A DNA stretch of 10,848 nucleotides from an uncultured Bacilli bacterium (lineage in GTDB: Bacteria; Bacillota_I; Bacilli_A; RF39; UBA660), in the NCBI GenBank assembly GCA_947598345.1, contig CANQFF010000033.1:1-10848 (forward strand), in the 5' to 3' direction. Made by a program: the position numbers and the translations under genes. The notes below the pieces were generated by a model that was not told where the DNA came from, did not search any database, and worked only from the letters and a program-made list of their open reading frames with translations. Positions 1 through 7,020 of the stretch are shown here, piece by piece; position 1 is the stretch's first letter, and every line of letters begins with the position of its first letter.

Positions 1-2
1 CA

Positions 3-203
3 ATTATATTATTAGTTTATTCTATTTTCGTAATAATAGAAGAAAGAGAAAAAATGAAATATTACAAATATAATATTTTATATGTTACTAATTGGGATAA
101 ATATAATACAATGGTAAAAAAGCAAAAAAGAGTATTATTCAAGAAAAAAATACAGCTAACATTTTTAACTGTATTCGTTAGAGTTAGGAGGCTTTTTAAA
201 TGA
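3..203 (+). CDS. C-terminal part of an unidentified protein (5' end outside window)
   Basis: An open frame runs from the window edge to a TGA at 201-203, giving about 66 residues. It begins with a hydrophobic run (IILLVYSIFVII), then becomes charged and aromatic-rich and ends in a strongly basic tail (VRVRRLFK). The TGA overlaps the ATG of the next gene as ATGA, and the next gene's SD (AGGAGG, 186-191) lies inside this frame. That arrangement is typical of translational coupling and is the main reason to accept the frame as coding. An internal ATG at 54 could be the start of a shorter protein. I recognise no family; a membrane-associated protein is possible from the hydrophobic stretch. Confidence 0.5.
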   Translation: MILLVYSIFVIIEEREKMKYYKYNILYVTNWDKYNTMVKKQKRVLFKKKIQLTFLTVFVRVRRLFK

Positions 204-445
204 CACTAGCTAATTATCTTTTCTATATATTAATAGGATTATGTTTCATAAGTCTTTTAATGTTTATAATTTTAATATTAAAAAATAGTGATGATAATAT
301 TGATTATGATAAAATTATTGCAGAATTAAACAAACAAAAGGAAATTGATTTAGAGACATTAGATAATGGTAATAAAGAAATAGCTAAAATTGAGAAAAAA
401 ATTTTAATCTGCAAAAAAGAACTAGGTATTAAATTGTTTAAATAG
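200..445 (+). CDS. Small single-pass membrane protein with helical charged tail, unknown function
   Basis: This 81-residue protein starts at ATG 200 behind a strong SD (AGGAGG, 186-191, eight bases away). Residues about 5-27 form one long hydrophobic segment (LFYILIGLCFISLLMFIILIL), followed by a highly charged Lys/Glu/Ile/Leu-rich tail that is probably helical and perhaps coiled-coil. By charge distribution the basic/acidic tail is probably cytoplasmic. It overlaps the upstream gene by four bases, so the two are likely co-translated. There is no cleavable-signal pattern and no catalytic motif. I do not recognise the family; small bitopic proteins of this build are often scaffolds or accessory subunits, but that is only an analogy. 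Confidence 0.65.
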   Translation: MTLANYLFYILIGLCFISLLMFIILILKNSDDNIDYDKIIAELNKQKEIDLETLDNGNKEIAKIEKKILICKKELGIKLFK

Positions 446-466
446 TAATAGAAATTATTATTTAAA
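437..466 (+). repeat. A+T-only hairpin overlapping the stop codon of the small membrane protein
   Basis: Arms 437-449 and 454-466 pair over 13 positions with a single G-T wobble and an AGAA loop. The TAG stop (443-445) is inside the left arm. No T-run follows, so it is not a standard intrinsic terminator. In sequence this A+T-rich such a stem may be chance; it might instead stabilise the 3' end of the message. Confidence 0.3.
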
Positions 467-548
467 TATATAAAAGAAAATAAAAAAATATACAAAAATA
501 CGATAAAAATTATATGCTGAAAATAGTTTAGAAACCTTTATTATAAGA

Positions 549-980
549 ATGTCTTGCTTAGTTAGCAATTCTTATAATGGAAATTTATATGAATACTGCC
601 TAGAAGAACGATTAGCTGAAATTAAATCATTTGAAGAAATTTTATCATTAATAACTATTATAAATAATAAGTTAGAAAAATTATCAGAAATTATTGAAAC
701 CGAAAAATTGCAAAGATTATTAAGGGGATATCATTATAGTAAATCTTTAGTAAATTGTCCTTTAATAACTTATTTTAAATTAGGAAATAAAGAAGAAATT
801 TTACAAAGTTTTGATTGGTATTCTGATACACCAGAAAATGCACTTAGTAAGGCTTCAAACATATATGATTTGAATTTAAGAATGAAATTCGGTTTTCCAA
901 TTACTATTAATGAATATGGTGAATCTATGAAAAATTTAGTTTTATCATTGAACAATAATTTTAAGAACAGAAAATATTAA
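549..980 (+). CDS. Hypothetical protein, possibly truncated, unknown function
   Basis: The frame encodes 143 residues. The first third is rich in Glu/Leu/Ile/Lys and looks helical; the later part is mixed, with aromatic residues (QSFDWYSDTPENALSKAS), so it reads like a genuine soluble protein. No SD precedes ATG 549, and the frame stays open upstream to about 507, so the annotated start is weak and the true N-terminus may be lost. The 3' end runs into the insertion-sequence remnant: the last 16 codons overlap the first TnpB-like codons in another frame (from 965). The natural C-terminus may therefore have been replaced when the element inserted. I recognise no family. It may be a decaying gene. 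Confidence 0.45.
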   Translation: MSCLVSNSYNGNLYEYCLEERLAEIKSFEEILSLITIINNKLEKLSEIIETEKLQRLLRGYHYSKSLVNCPLITYFKLGNKEEILQSFDWYSDTPENALSKASNIYDLNLRMKFGFPITINEYGESMKNLVLSLNNNFKNRKY

Positions 981-1213
981 TAGAAAAATCATTTGGTTGT
1001 TCAAGATTTATTTATAATTATTTCTTAAATAAATATCCAAATTATATAAATGAATATAACTGTTGTAAAGAAATAAAAGAATTAAAAATAAGAAAGTGGG
1101 AATGTCCAAACTGTTTAAGTTTAAACGAAAGAGATATAAATGCAAGTGTAAATATAATGTTTGAAGGGTTAAAGAAATATAAGAAGAAAGACTTGGAATT
1201 GCAAGTCAATTAA
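965..1213 (+). pseudogene. tnpB: Decayed TnpB (IS200/IS605-family) with central deletion
   Basis: This frame has no start codon of its own and encodes about 82 residues. It opens with EQKILIEKSFGCSRFIYNYF, the typical N-terminal helix region of TnpB/OrfB. After about 20 unrelated-looking residues it continues with KWECPNC and then ERDINASVNI, which match the C-terminal zinc-finger and RuvC-III (DRDxNA) region. Intact TnpB is roughly 350-400 residues, so some 270 central residues are gone. The loss covers RuvC-I, RuvC-II and the first zinc-binding cysteine pair. It ends at TAA 1211-1213. The upstream frame carries stops at 956 and 962, so the true start is also lost. It cannot encode a working nuclease. 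Confidence 0.85.
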
Positions 1214-1317
1214 AATTTTGACGAAAAAAATATAATAGGGTAGCGACTATCCGAAATTGGTCTATGGAGAGACTAAGTCTTTATGAAGTAGAAAAAAATG
1301 CCAGTGATGGCATTTAG
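1190..1317 (+). ncRNA. Probable omega-RNA (TnpB guide RNA) scaffold remnant / right-end structure
   Basis: In IS200/IS605 elements the guide RNA of TnpB is made from the 3' end of tnpB through the right end. This stretch has the expected build. Stems: 1190-1195 with 1202-1207 (GACTTG/CAAGTC), 1238-1243 with 1247-1252 (GGGTAG/CTATCC, CGA loop, one G-U pair), GTCT/AGAC at 1260-1263 with 1270-1273, and a perfect 8-bp stem 1296-1303 with 1308-1315 closed by GTGA. The segment TTTATGAAGTAGAA just before the last stem resembles the common right-end consensus (…ATGAAGTAGAA…) of this family. Exact RNA ends are unknown, and with TnpB deleted the RNA could serve only another TnpB in the genome or none. 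Confidence 0.55.
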
Positions 1318-1340
1318 GTCAAAATTTATTTTGACTTTTT
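1318..1340 (+). terminator. Intrinsic terminator at the end of the IS remnant
   Basis: GTCAAAA (1318-1324) pairs perfectly with TTTTGAC (1329-1335) around a TTTA loop and is followed by TTTTT (1336-1340). The stem is A+T-rich, so efficiency may be modest. The T-run and right arm overlap the candidate -35 of the next gene's promoter. Confidence 0.55.
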
Positions 1341-1361
1341 GTTCTTTAATCATGGTATAAT
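1331..1361 (+). promoter_or_regulatory. SigA-type promoter of the U32 gene with extended -10
   Basis: TTGACT (1331-1336) and a perfect TATAAT (1356-1361) are 19 bases apart, slightly long. TGG before the -10 gives an extended -10 (TGnTATAAT), which compensates for a poor -35 spacing. The expected transcription start is near 1367-1369, so the SD AGGTGA (1367-1372) would lie at the very 5' end of the message. Confidence 0.65.
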
Positions 1362-1377
1362 ATTTTAGGTGATGTTT

Positions 1378-3522
1378 ATGCCAAGTTTAGAATTACTTTC
1401 TCCTGCTGGTAACATGGATTGCCTTATAGCTGCAATAAATGCTGGATGTGATGCAGTTTATTTATCGGGAATAAATTTTGGAGCTAGAAGTTTTGCTAAA
1501 AATTTTTCTAAAGATGAGATATTTGAGGCTATTAAGATTTGTCATTTGTATGGCGTTAAAATTTATATTACTGTAAATACTTTAATATATGATAATGAAG
1601 TAAATAAATTTATAGAATATATAGACTTTCTTTATAAAAATAATGTAGATGCATTAATTATGCAAGATATAGGTATGATTGATTTAGTAAGACAGATTTA
1701 TCCTGAATTAGAAATACATGTTTCAACACAAGCACATATTCATAATGTTGAAGGTGTAAAACTATGTGAAAGTTTAGGAGTAAATAGAGTCGTTTTGGCT
1801 CGTGAAACTCCTATAGAATTAGTTAGGGAAATAAGAGATAAAACAAATATTGAATTAGAGATATTTGTAGCTGGAGCGCTTTGTATGAGTTATTCTGGAC
1901 AGTGTTTGATGAGTTCACTTATAGGTGGTAGAAGTGGTAATAGAGGAACTTGTGCACAAACTTGTAGGCAGCCATATGACTTAGAAATAGATGGAAAAAT
2001 AGTAAATAAAGATAAATATTTGTTAAGTACAAAAGATTTAAATACACTTGATTATATAGGTGAATTAATAAAAAGTGGAGTAAATAGTTTAAAAATAGAG
2101 GGTAGAATGAAAAGACCAGAGTATGTATATCTTGTAACATCACTTTATCGAAAAGCTATTGATAATTATATTAGATATGGTAAAACAAATATAACTGATG
2201 ACGATATTAAAAATTTAAAAAAAATATTTAATAGACAATTTACAAAAGGTTTTTTATTTAACGAAAATAATGATTTATACACTAATACCTATAGACCTAA
2301 TCATATTGGTATTAAAATAGGAAAAGTTTTAAGGTGCATAGATAATAAAGTTACTATTGAATTAGAAGATGAATTAAATATAAATGATGGTATTAGAATA
2401 ATTGGTGAAAATGATACAGGTAGTGTAGTAACTGCAATATATAAGGGAAGTAATAAAGTAAAACAAGCACAAAAAGGTGATATAATAACGCTTTTTATTA
2501 AAGATAAAGTAAGTAAAAATAGTGTAGTAGTTAAAACCACTGATTACGAACAGTTAAAATATATTCAAAATAAAATTTCTATAAATAAAAAGATAAAAAT
2601 AAGTGGTAAATGTATATTAAAAGTAGGAAAACCAATCAAATTTACTGTAACTGATTATAAAAATAAGGTAGAAATTTTAAGTGATTATATAGTTACTAGT
2701 GCTATTAAATGTGAAACAACTTATGATAAAATTAAAAAGCAATTGAGCAAATTAGGTGATACTATATATGAGTATGATGATTTAATTATAGAAAGTGATT
2801 CTAATATATTTGTTCCTATTGATAAAATAAATGAACTTAGAAGAAAAGTTATGCACACTTTAGATGATAAAAGATTGTATAAAAAGGCATACAAGAAAGG
2901 TAAATATGAAACTGTTGTGCATAATTTTGAAAAGAAACAAGAAAAAAGTGTATTAATAGATAGTTATACACAATATTTAGAGGTTAAAGATAAATATGAT
3001 GTCATTTATGTTGAAGATGAAAGTTTATATAACAAGATAAATGATAAAAAGTGTGTATTAAAACTTAGTAGAGTTTTAGAGCATTTAAAAAATTATGATG
3101 TAAAGTTATTAGTCGGTGAACTTGGAAGTGTTTATAAATATAAAAATGTTGATACTGATTTTTCACTTAATGTAACTAATTCATATAGTGTAGCTTATTT
3201 GCATTCTATAGGAGTAAATAAAATAACATTATCATATGAATTAGGATACAATCAGATAAAAAATCTTATTATTGAATATGAAAATAGGTATAAAGCTCAT
3301 CCAAATTTAGAAGTTATAACAAGATCAAACGAAGAAGTAATGGTTTGTAAATATAACTTACTAAAAAAGTATAATAAAAAAGATGGATTTTTAATAGATA
3401 GGTTTAAAAATAAATATAAAATAAAAATAAAAGATAATTTAATGCATTTATATAATTATAAAAGAAGAAATTTAACAGATGATTATTTTAGTATAGGTGT
3501 AAATAGTATAAGGCATGAGTAA
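1378..3522 (+). CDS. U32 family protein of RlhA/TrhP type (RNA hydroxylation)
   Basis: The 714-residue product begins with the family's ELLSPAGN motif and carries the U32 signature GALCMSYSGQC … SGNRGTCAQTC. Its four cysteines (169, 176, 192, 196) are those known in this family to hold an iron-sulfur cluster. TKDLNTLDYI and LKIEGRMKRPEYV follow, then a long C-terminal region like the extra domain of RlhA. Although named peptidases, characterised members make 5-hydroxycytidine in 23S rRNA (RlhA) or 5-hydroxyuridine in tRNA (TrhP) using prephenate; the exact target here cannot be read from sequence. ATG 1378 is chosen over GTG 1369 and ATG 1372 because SD AGGTGA sits five bases upstream and the family starts close to ELL. 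The gene stands apart, with its own promoter, upstream of the envelope cluster. Confidence 0.9.
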   Translation: MPSLELLSPAGNMDCLIAAINAGCDAVYLSGINFGARSFAKNFSKDEIFEAIKICHLYGVKIYITVNTLIYDNEVNKFIEYIDFLYKNNVDALIMQDIGMIDLVRQIYPELEIHVSTQAHIHNVEGVKLCESLGVNRVVLARETPIELVREIRDKTNIELEIFVAGALCMSYSGQCLMSSLIGGRSGNRGTCAQTCRQPYDLEIDGKIVNKDKYLLSTKDLNTLDYIGELIKSGVNSLKIEGRMKRPEYVYLVTSLYRKAIDNYIRYGKTNITDDDIKNLKKIFNRQFTKGFLFNENNDLYTNTYRPNHIGIKIGKVLRCIDNKVTIELEDELNINDGIRIIGENDTGSVVTAIYKGSNKVKQAQKGDIITLFIKDKVSKNSVVVKTTDYEQLKYIQNKISINKKIKISGKCILKVGKPIKFTVTDYKNKVEILSDYIVTSAIKCETTYDKIKKQLSKLGDTIYEYDDLIIESDSNIFVPIDKINELRRKVMHTLDDKRLYKKAYKKGKYETVVHNFEKKQEKSVLIDSYTQYLEVKDKYDVIYVEDESLYNKINDKKCVLKLSRVLEHLKNYDVKLLVGELGSVYKYKNVDTDFSLNVTNSYSVAYLHSIGVNKITLSYELGYNQIKNLIIEYENRYKAHPNLEVITRSNEEVMVCKYNLLKKYNKKDGFLIDRFKNKYKIKIKDNLMHLYNYKRRNLTDDYFSIGVNSIRHE

Positions 3523-3535
3523 TATAAAAAAATTT

Positions 3536-3564
3536 TTGCTATTATAACTTTTTAATGTTATAAT
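3536..3564 (+). promoter_or_regulatory. Promoter with extended -10 embedded in an inverted repeat
   Basis: TTGCTA (3536-3541) and TATAAT (3559-3564) are exactly 17 bases apart, with TGT before the -10 (extended -10). ATTATAAC (3541-3548) and GTTATAAT (3557-3564) form a perfect 8-bp inverted repeat around TTTTTAAT, so the -10 lies inside one arm. The predicted start is about 3570-3572, at the ATG of the next gene, suggesting a leaderless message. The repeat could be an operator, but A+T-rich chance is possible. Confidence 0.6.
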
Positions 3565-3571
3565 TATGTTG

Positions 3572-5215
3572 ATGCCTATGAAGAAATTAAAAGAGATTTT
3601 AAATTTTAAAAATAAAATATCGGTAAGTATTCTTGGTTTAATTTATTCATCATTATTAATATTAGGCAATAGTTACATGAAAAAAGGTAATGCAAGCTTA
3701 GTATTTAATAATTTAATAAAAAGTATAATAGTATTTATTTTTGTTTTTATACTATTTAGAACTATTATTTTGTTTTTGTTTGATTTTATGGATAAATTTA
3801 AGTTTAAAGAAAGTAAAAATATAAGTTGGTTTAGAAAAATATTTGATAAATACCCATTTATAGTAAGTATTATAGTAATACTTATATTATGGTTACCATA
3901 TATAATTGCCTTTTATCCTATAATACTTTCACCAGATCCAAGTTTTCAAATAAAACAATATTTTGGTATACCAAATAAGTATTCAGATTATTCTATTATG
4001 ATAGATCCAAGTGTTACAATAACTAATCATCATCCAGTTATACATACTTTACTTCTTGGTACTTCGTTAAAGATAGGAAATATTATTGGAAATGATAATT
4101 TAGGATTGTTTATATATAGCATAATTCAGATATTAATATTGTCAAGTGTATTATCGTTTACAATAAAATATATGAAGAAAATAAATACTTCTTATAAATA
4201 TAGATTATTGGCTTTATTTATATATGCACTCATACCTATGTTTCCTATGTATGCTATGAGTGCAGTTAAGGATGTAATATTTTCTTGTTTAATTATTCTT
4301 TATATAATATTCATATACCATATATTAAAAAATAAAGATTTGAAGTTAAGTAACATTAATTTATTATCGGTGTTATTTTTGTTGATATTAATAGTTTTAT
4401 TTAGAAATAATGGATTTCACATAATTCTTTTAAGCTTTCCTTTAATTTTATTTTTTAATAAAAAGAATTTTAAAAAATTATTGGTTATATTTTTATTATT
4501 TTTAACATTTAATTTTTCTTACAATAATATAATACTTAAATCATTTAAAATAACACAAGGTAGTGTAAGAGAAATGTTATCAATACCGTTTCAACAAACT
4601 GCAAGATATGTGAAATATAATGATTTAGATGAGCAGGAATATAGAGTGTATGATAAAATTTTGGATATGAGCGATTTAGGTAGTAGATATGAACCGGAAA
4701 TAAGTGATCCTGTAAAAAATAAATATAATAAATATGCGACAAAAGATGATTTAAAAGAATATTTTAAATACTGGTTTATAGATTTAACTAAAGATCCTGT
4801 TACTTATATAGATGCTACGATTAATAATACATATGGTTATTTTTATCCGTTTAAGACAAATTGGTATGTTTATTACAAATACGAGACGCTAATAGTTAAA
4901 GATGGATTTGATTATCACTATAATAATTTAAATAAAACGAGGGATGTCTTAACTAAATTTTCTAAATCATTTCCGTACATACCTATTATAGGATTAATTT
5001 CAAATGTAGGATTCAATACTTGGGTGTTATTCTTATTAATATTTTATTTAATATATAAAAAGAAATATAGTGGAATTGTATATTTGGTACCTAGTTTAAT
5101 AGTTTTACTTGTTTGCGTAGCATCGCCAGTAAATGTATATTTTAGATATGCTATGCCGTATATATTTAGTATGGTTCTAAGTATTGCTTTGTGTTTTAAT
5201 TATGTAAAGGAGTAA
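3572..5215 (+). CDS. DUF6020-like polytopic membrane protein, probable GT-C-type glycosyltransferase
   Basis: The 547-residue protein has roughly 11-12 hydrophobic segments. Motifs match the DUF6020 group as I know it: YPIILSPDPSFQ (Asp122) in the first large loop, NHHPVIHTLL (His153-His154), the Lys233-Asp234 pair after AMSA, FRNNGF (Arg278) and IPFQQTARYV (Gln341-Gln342). A long extracytoplasmic region with many Tyr/Lys follows. Acidic residues in the first loop and multiple membrane helices resemble GT-C transferases that use lipid-linked sugars; that function is an inference. ATG 3572 is preferred because ATG 3566 lies one base after the -10, and no SD precedes either. The next gene begins three bases after its stop, and GT2 and GtrA neighbours support a role in decorating a wall polymer or surface glycan. 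Confidence 0.75.
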   Translation: MPMKKLKEILNFKNKISVSILGLIYSSLLILGNSYMKKGNASLVFNNLIKSIIVFIFVFILFRTIILFLFDFMDKFKFKESKNISWFRKIFDKYPFIVSIIVILILWLPYIIAFYPIILSPDPSFQIKQYFGIPNKYSDYSIMIDPSVTITNHHPVIHTLLLGTSLKIGNIIGNDNLGLFIYSIIQILILSSVLSFTIKYMKKINTSYKYRLLALFIYALIPMFPMYAMSAVKDVIFSCLIILYIIFIYHILKNKDLKLSNINLLSVLFLLILIVLFRNNGFHIILLSFPLILFFNKKNFKKLLVIFLLFLTFNFSYNNIILKSFKITQGSVREMLSIPFQQTARYVKYNDLDEQEYRVYDKILDMSDLGSRYEPEISDPVKNKYNKYATKDDLKEYFKYWFIDLTKDPVTYIDATINNTYGYFYPFKTNWYVYYKYETLIVKDGFDYHYNNLNKTRDVLTKFSKSFPYIPIIGLISNVGFNTWVLFLLIFYLIYKKKYSGIVYLVPSLIVLLVCVASPVNVYFRYAMPYIFSMVLSIALCFNYVKE

Positions 5216-5218
5216 TGT

Positions 5219-6160
5219 ATGAAAAGAAGTAGAATTGCAGTTTTAATACCTTGCTATAATGAAGCAAAAACAATTGAAAAAGTAGTTAAAGATTATAAAA
5301 AGGCTTTACCACAGGCAGATATATTTGTTTATGATAATAATTCAACTGATGGTACAGATGAACTTGCAAGAAAAGCAGGAGCAATTGTAAGATATGAGTA
5401 TAAACAAGGTAAAGGAAATGTTATTAGAGCAATGTTCAGACAGATAGATGCTGATTGTTATATCATGGTAGATGGTGATGATACATATCCAGCTTTAAAT
5501 GCTAAGCAAATGTGTGAATTTGTTTTAAATGGTCGTGCTGATATGGTCATAGGTGATAGGCTTTCTAGTACTTATTTTACTGAAAATAAGCGACCATTCC
5601 ATAACTTTGGAAACAGAATTGTTAGGTTTTTGATTAATAAGCTTTTTAATAATGATATCAAAGATATAATGACAGGTTATAGAGCATTTAGTTATGATTT
5701 TGTAAAGGGTTTTCCAGTTTTGTCTAAAGGATTTGAAATAGAAACTGAAATGACAATACACGCTGTTGACAAAAATTATAAAATTTTAGAAATACCAGTT
5801 GCATACAGGGATAGACCCGACGGATCTTTTTCAAAACTTAATACATATAGTGATGGGTTAAAAGTTTTAAAAACAATTGCAACTTTGTTTAAAGAATATA
5901 AACCAGCTATGTTTTTTAACTTATTTTCAATACTATTTTTAATATGTTGTTTAATACTTGGTGTACCAGTATTTATAGAGTATTTTAATACTGGATTAGT
6001 TCCAAAATTTCCTAGTTTAATAGTATCAGGAGTTTGCCTTACACTTTCTATTTTACTGTGGATAACTGGAATAATATTACAAGTTATAGTTAAAAAGAAT
6101 AGACAAATGTATGAATTATATCTTAATTTATTGAGGGAACTTGATGAGAAAATTAATTAA
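5219..6160 (+). CDS. Family 2 glycosyltransferase, DPM1/undecaprenyl-phosphate sugar synthase type
   Basis: The 313-residue enzyme has a GT-A domain at about 1-220: IPCYNEAKTIEKVV at the N-terminus, YDNNSTDGT (Asp39), the nucleotide-sugar and metal site DGDDTYP (Asp85, Asp87, Asp88), then MTGYRAFSYDF and FEIETEM. Two membrane helices follow at about 226-250 and 262-290. It should transfer a sugar from a nucleotide donor to a polyprenyl-phosphate carrier on the inner membrane face; the sugar is not predictable. SD AAGGAG (5207-5212) lies at good distance from ATG 5219 and inside the end of the upstream gene. It overlaps the following GtrA gene by 17 bases. The order GT-C-like, GT2, GtrA is a classic three-part lipid-linked glycosylation set. 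Confidence 0.9.
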   Translation: MKRSRIAVLIPCYNEAKTIEKVVKDYKKALPQADIFVYDNNSTDGTDELARKAGAIVRYEYKQGKGNVIRAMFRQIDADCYIMVDGDDTYPALNAKQMCEFVLNGRADMVIGDRLSSTYFTENKRPFHNFGNRIVRFLINKLFNNDIKDIMTGYRAFSYDFVKGFPVLSKGFEIETEMTIHAVDKNYKILEIPVAYRDRPDGSFSKLNTYSDGLKVLKTIATLFKEYKPAMFFNLFSILFLICCLILGVPVFIEYFNTGLVPKFPSLIVSGVCLTLSILLWITGIILQVIVKKNRQMYELYLNLLRELDEKIN

Positions 6161-6530
6161 ACAAATATTGAAATTTGGAATAGTTGGTTTATTAGCGTTT
6201 ATAATTGATTATGGTCTTCTTTATATGCTTACTGAATTTTTAAAAATTCATTATTTAATATCGTCAATAGTTTCATTTAGTGTATCTGTTATATTTAATT
6301 ATATAATGAGTATAAAATGGGTTTTTGATATTAATAAAAAACAAGGAATAAAAGATTTCATAGTATTTATAGTATTAAGTATTATAGGTTTAATAATCAA
6401 TTCAATATTGATGTATTTAATGGTTGATATGATTGGGATGTATTATATGATAGCTAAATTATTTTCAACTGTAGTAGTTATGGTTTATAATTTTATAACA
6501 AGAAAAATATTTGTAGAAAGTAGTAGATAA
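6144..6530 (+). CDS. GtrA-like membrane protein, probable lipid-linked sugar flippase
   Basis: The 128-residue protein has four hydrophobic helices with the GtrA pattern: KFGIVGLLAFIIDYGLLYML at the N-terminus, then SSIVSFSVSVIFNYIMSIKWVF (a stretch ending in the characteristic NY…S..WVF), and two more helices ending in a basic tail. GtrA proteins are thought to move polyprenyl-phosphate-linked sugars across the membrane. ATG 6144 is chosen over TTG 6141 because GAGGG (6133-6137) then has good spacing. The start lies inside the end of the GT2 gene, indicating translational coupling with the enzyme that would make its substrate. Confidence 0.88.
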   Translation: MRKLIKQILKFGIVGLLAFIIDYGLLYMLTEFLKIHYLISSIVSFSVSVIFNYIMSIKWVFDINKKQGIKDFIVFIVLSIIGLIINSILMYLMVDMIGMYYMIAKLFSTVVVMVYNFITRKIFVESSR

Positions 6531-6531
6531 A

Positions 6532-6951
6532 ATGAATAAAGAGGTAAAATATTTAACAATTAAAGATATTCAAAAATATATAAATTTTATAAAGGAAGTT
6601 TTTGAATATAATATTGATTCAAATTCAGTAAAAGAAATTATTAAAAATAATAAAGTATTAATTATTAAAGATAATGATAGAATAATTGCATCTGCAATGT
6701 TAGAAGAAAGAAAAGAATATATAAAAAATCAAAAATATTATTATTTAGGATATTTAGGAGTTATAAAAGAACATAGAAGAGAAGGATATGCGACAAAATT
6801 ATTTGAAAAAATAGATGAATTAGTTAAAAAGAATGATATAGATTATTTAGAACTTACTTCTGGTAACCAAAGAAGAATAGCTCATTATTTTTATGCTAGT
6901 AAAGATTTTAAGGTTAAAGATACGACAGTATTCGTTAAATTATATAAATAA
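6532..6951 (+). CDS. GNAT-family N-acetyltransferase
   Basis: The 139-residue protein has the GNAT fold signature: the central strand YLGYLGVIKEHR followed by the acetyl-CoA pyrophosphate loop R82-R83-E-G-Y-A87 and helix TKLFEKIDELV. The C-terminal ELTSGNQRR…HYFYASKDFKVKDTTVFVK is typical of the last strands. It should transfer an acyl group, usually acetyl, from CoA to an amine; the substrate is unknown. It begins one base after the GtrA stop with no clear SD, so it probably depends on coupled translation from the upstream gene. Membership of the envelope operon could mean acetylation of a glycan precursor, but a general housekeeping target is equally possible. Confidence 0.85.
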   Translation: MNKEVKYLTIKDIQKYINFIKEVFEYNIDSNSVKEIIKNNKVLIIKDNDRIIASAMLEERKEYIKNQKYYYLGYLGVIKEHRREGYATKLFEKIDELVKKNDIDYLELTSGNQRRIAHYFYASKDFKVKDTTVFVKLYK

Positions 6952-6975
6952 ATACATTAATTTGTATTTTTTTTT
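6950..6975 (+). terminator. Intrinsic terminator after the envelope gene cluster
   Basis: AAATACA (6950-6956) pairs with TGTATTT (6963-6969) around a TTAATT loop and runs into nine consecutive T residues (6967-6975). It follows the GNAT stop immediately and separates the envelope genes from the bacteriocin locus. Confidence 0.7.
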
Positions 6976-7020
6976 GTAAAAAAAAGGAGATTGGCTTTTT
7001 CACATAGAATAATATATTTG

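Larger units (their letters stand above)
965..1322 (+). mobile_element. Remnant of an IS200/IS605-family element (tnpB plus right end)
   Basis: The tnpB remnant is followed directly by a hairpin-rich tract ending in an 8-bp perfect stem (1296-1303 with 1308-1315), as expected for the subterminal hairpin of an IS200/IS605 right end. TCAA at 1319-1322 lies just beyond the hairpin, and TCAA is the right-end cleavage tetranucleotide known for IS608; using it as the boundary here is an inference. No tnpA and no convincing left end are visible. The left boundary is taken as the first TnpB-like codon and may lie further left, inside the 549-980 frame. The element is immobile on its own. Confidence 0.75.

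Noticed and set aside
1218..1236. Promoter for the guide RNA (TTGACG and TATAAT)
   Set aside because: The boxes are only seven bases apart, far too close for a sigma-70-type promoter.
6991..7018. Promoter for the bacteriocin locus (TTGGCT, 16 bases, TATATT)
   Set aside because: The -10 is poor and the implied start would cut into the SD; alternatives at 7005 and 7010 have no -35 at proper distance.
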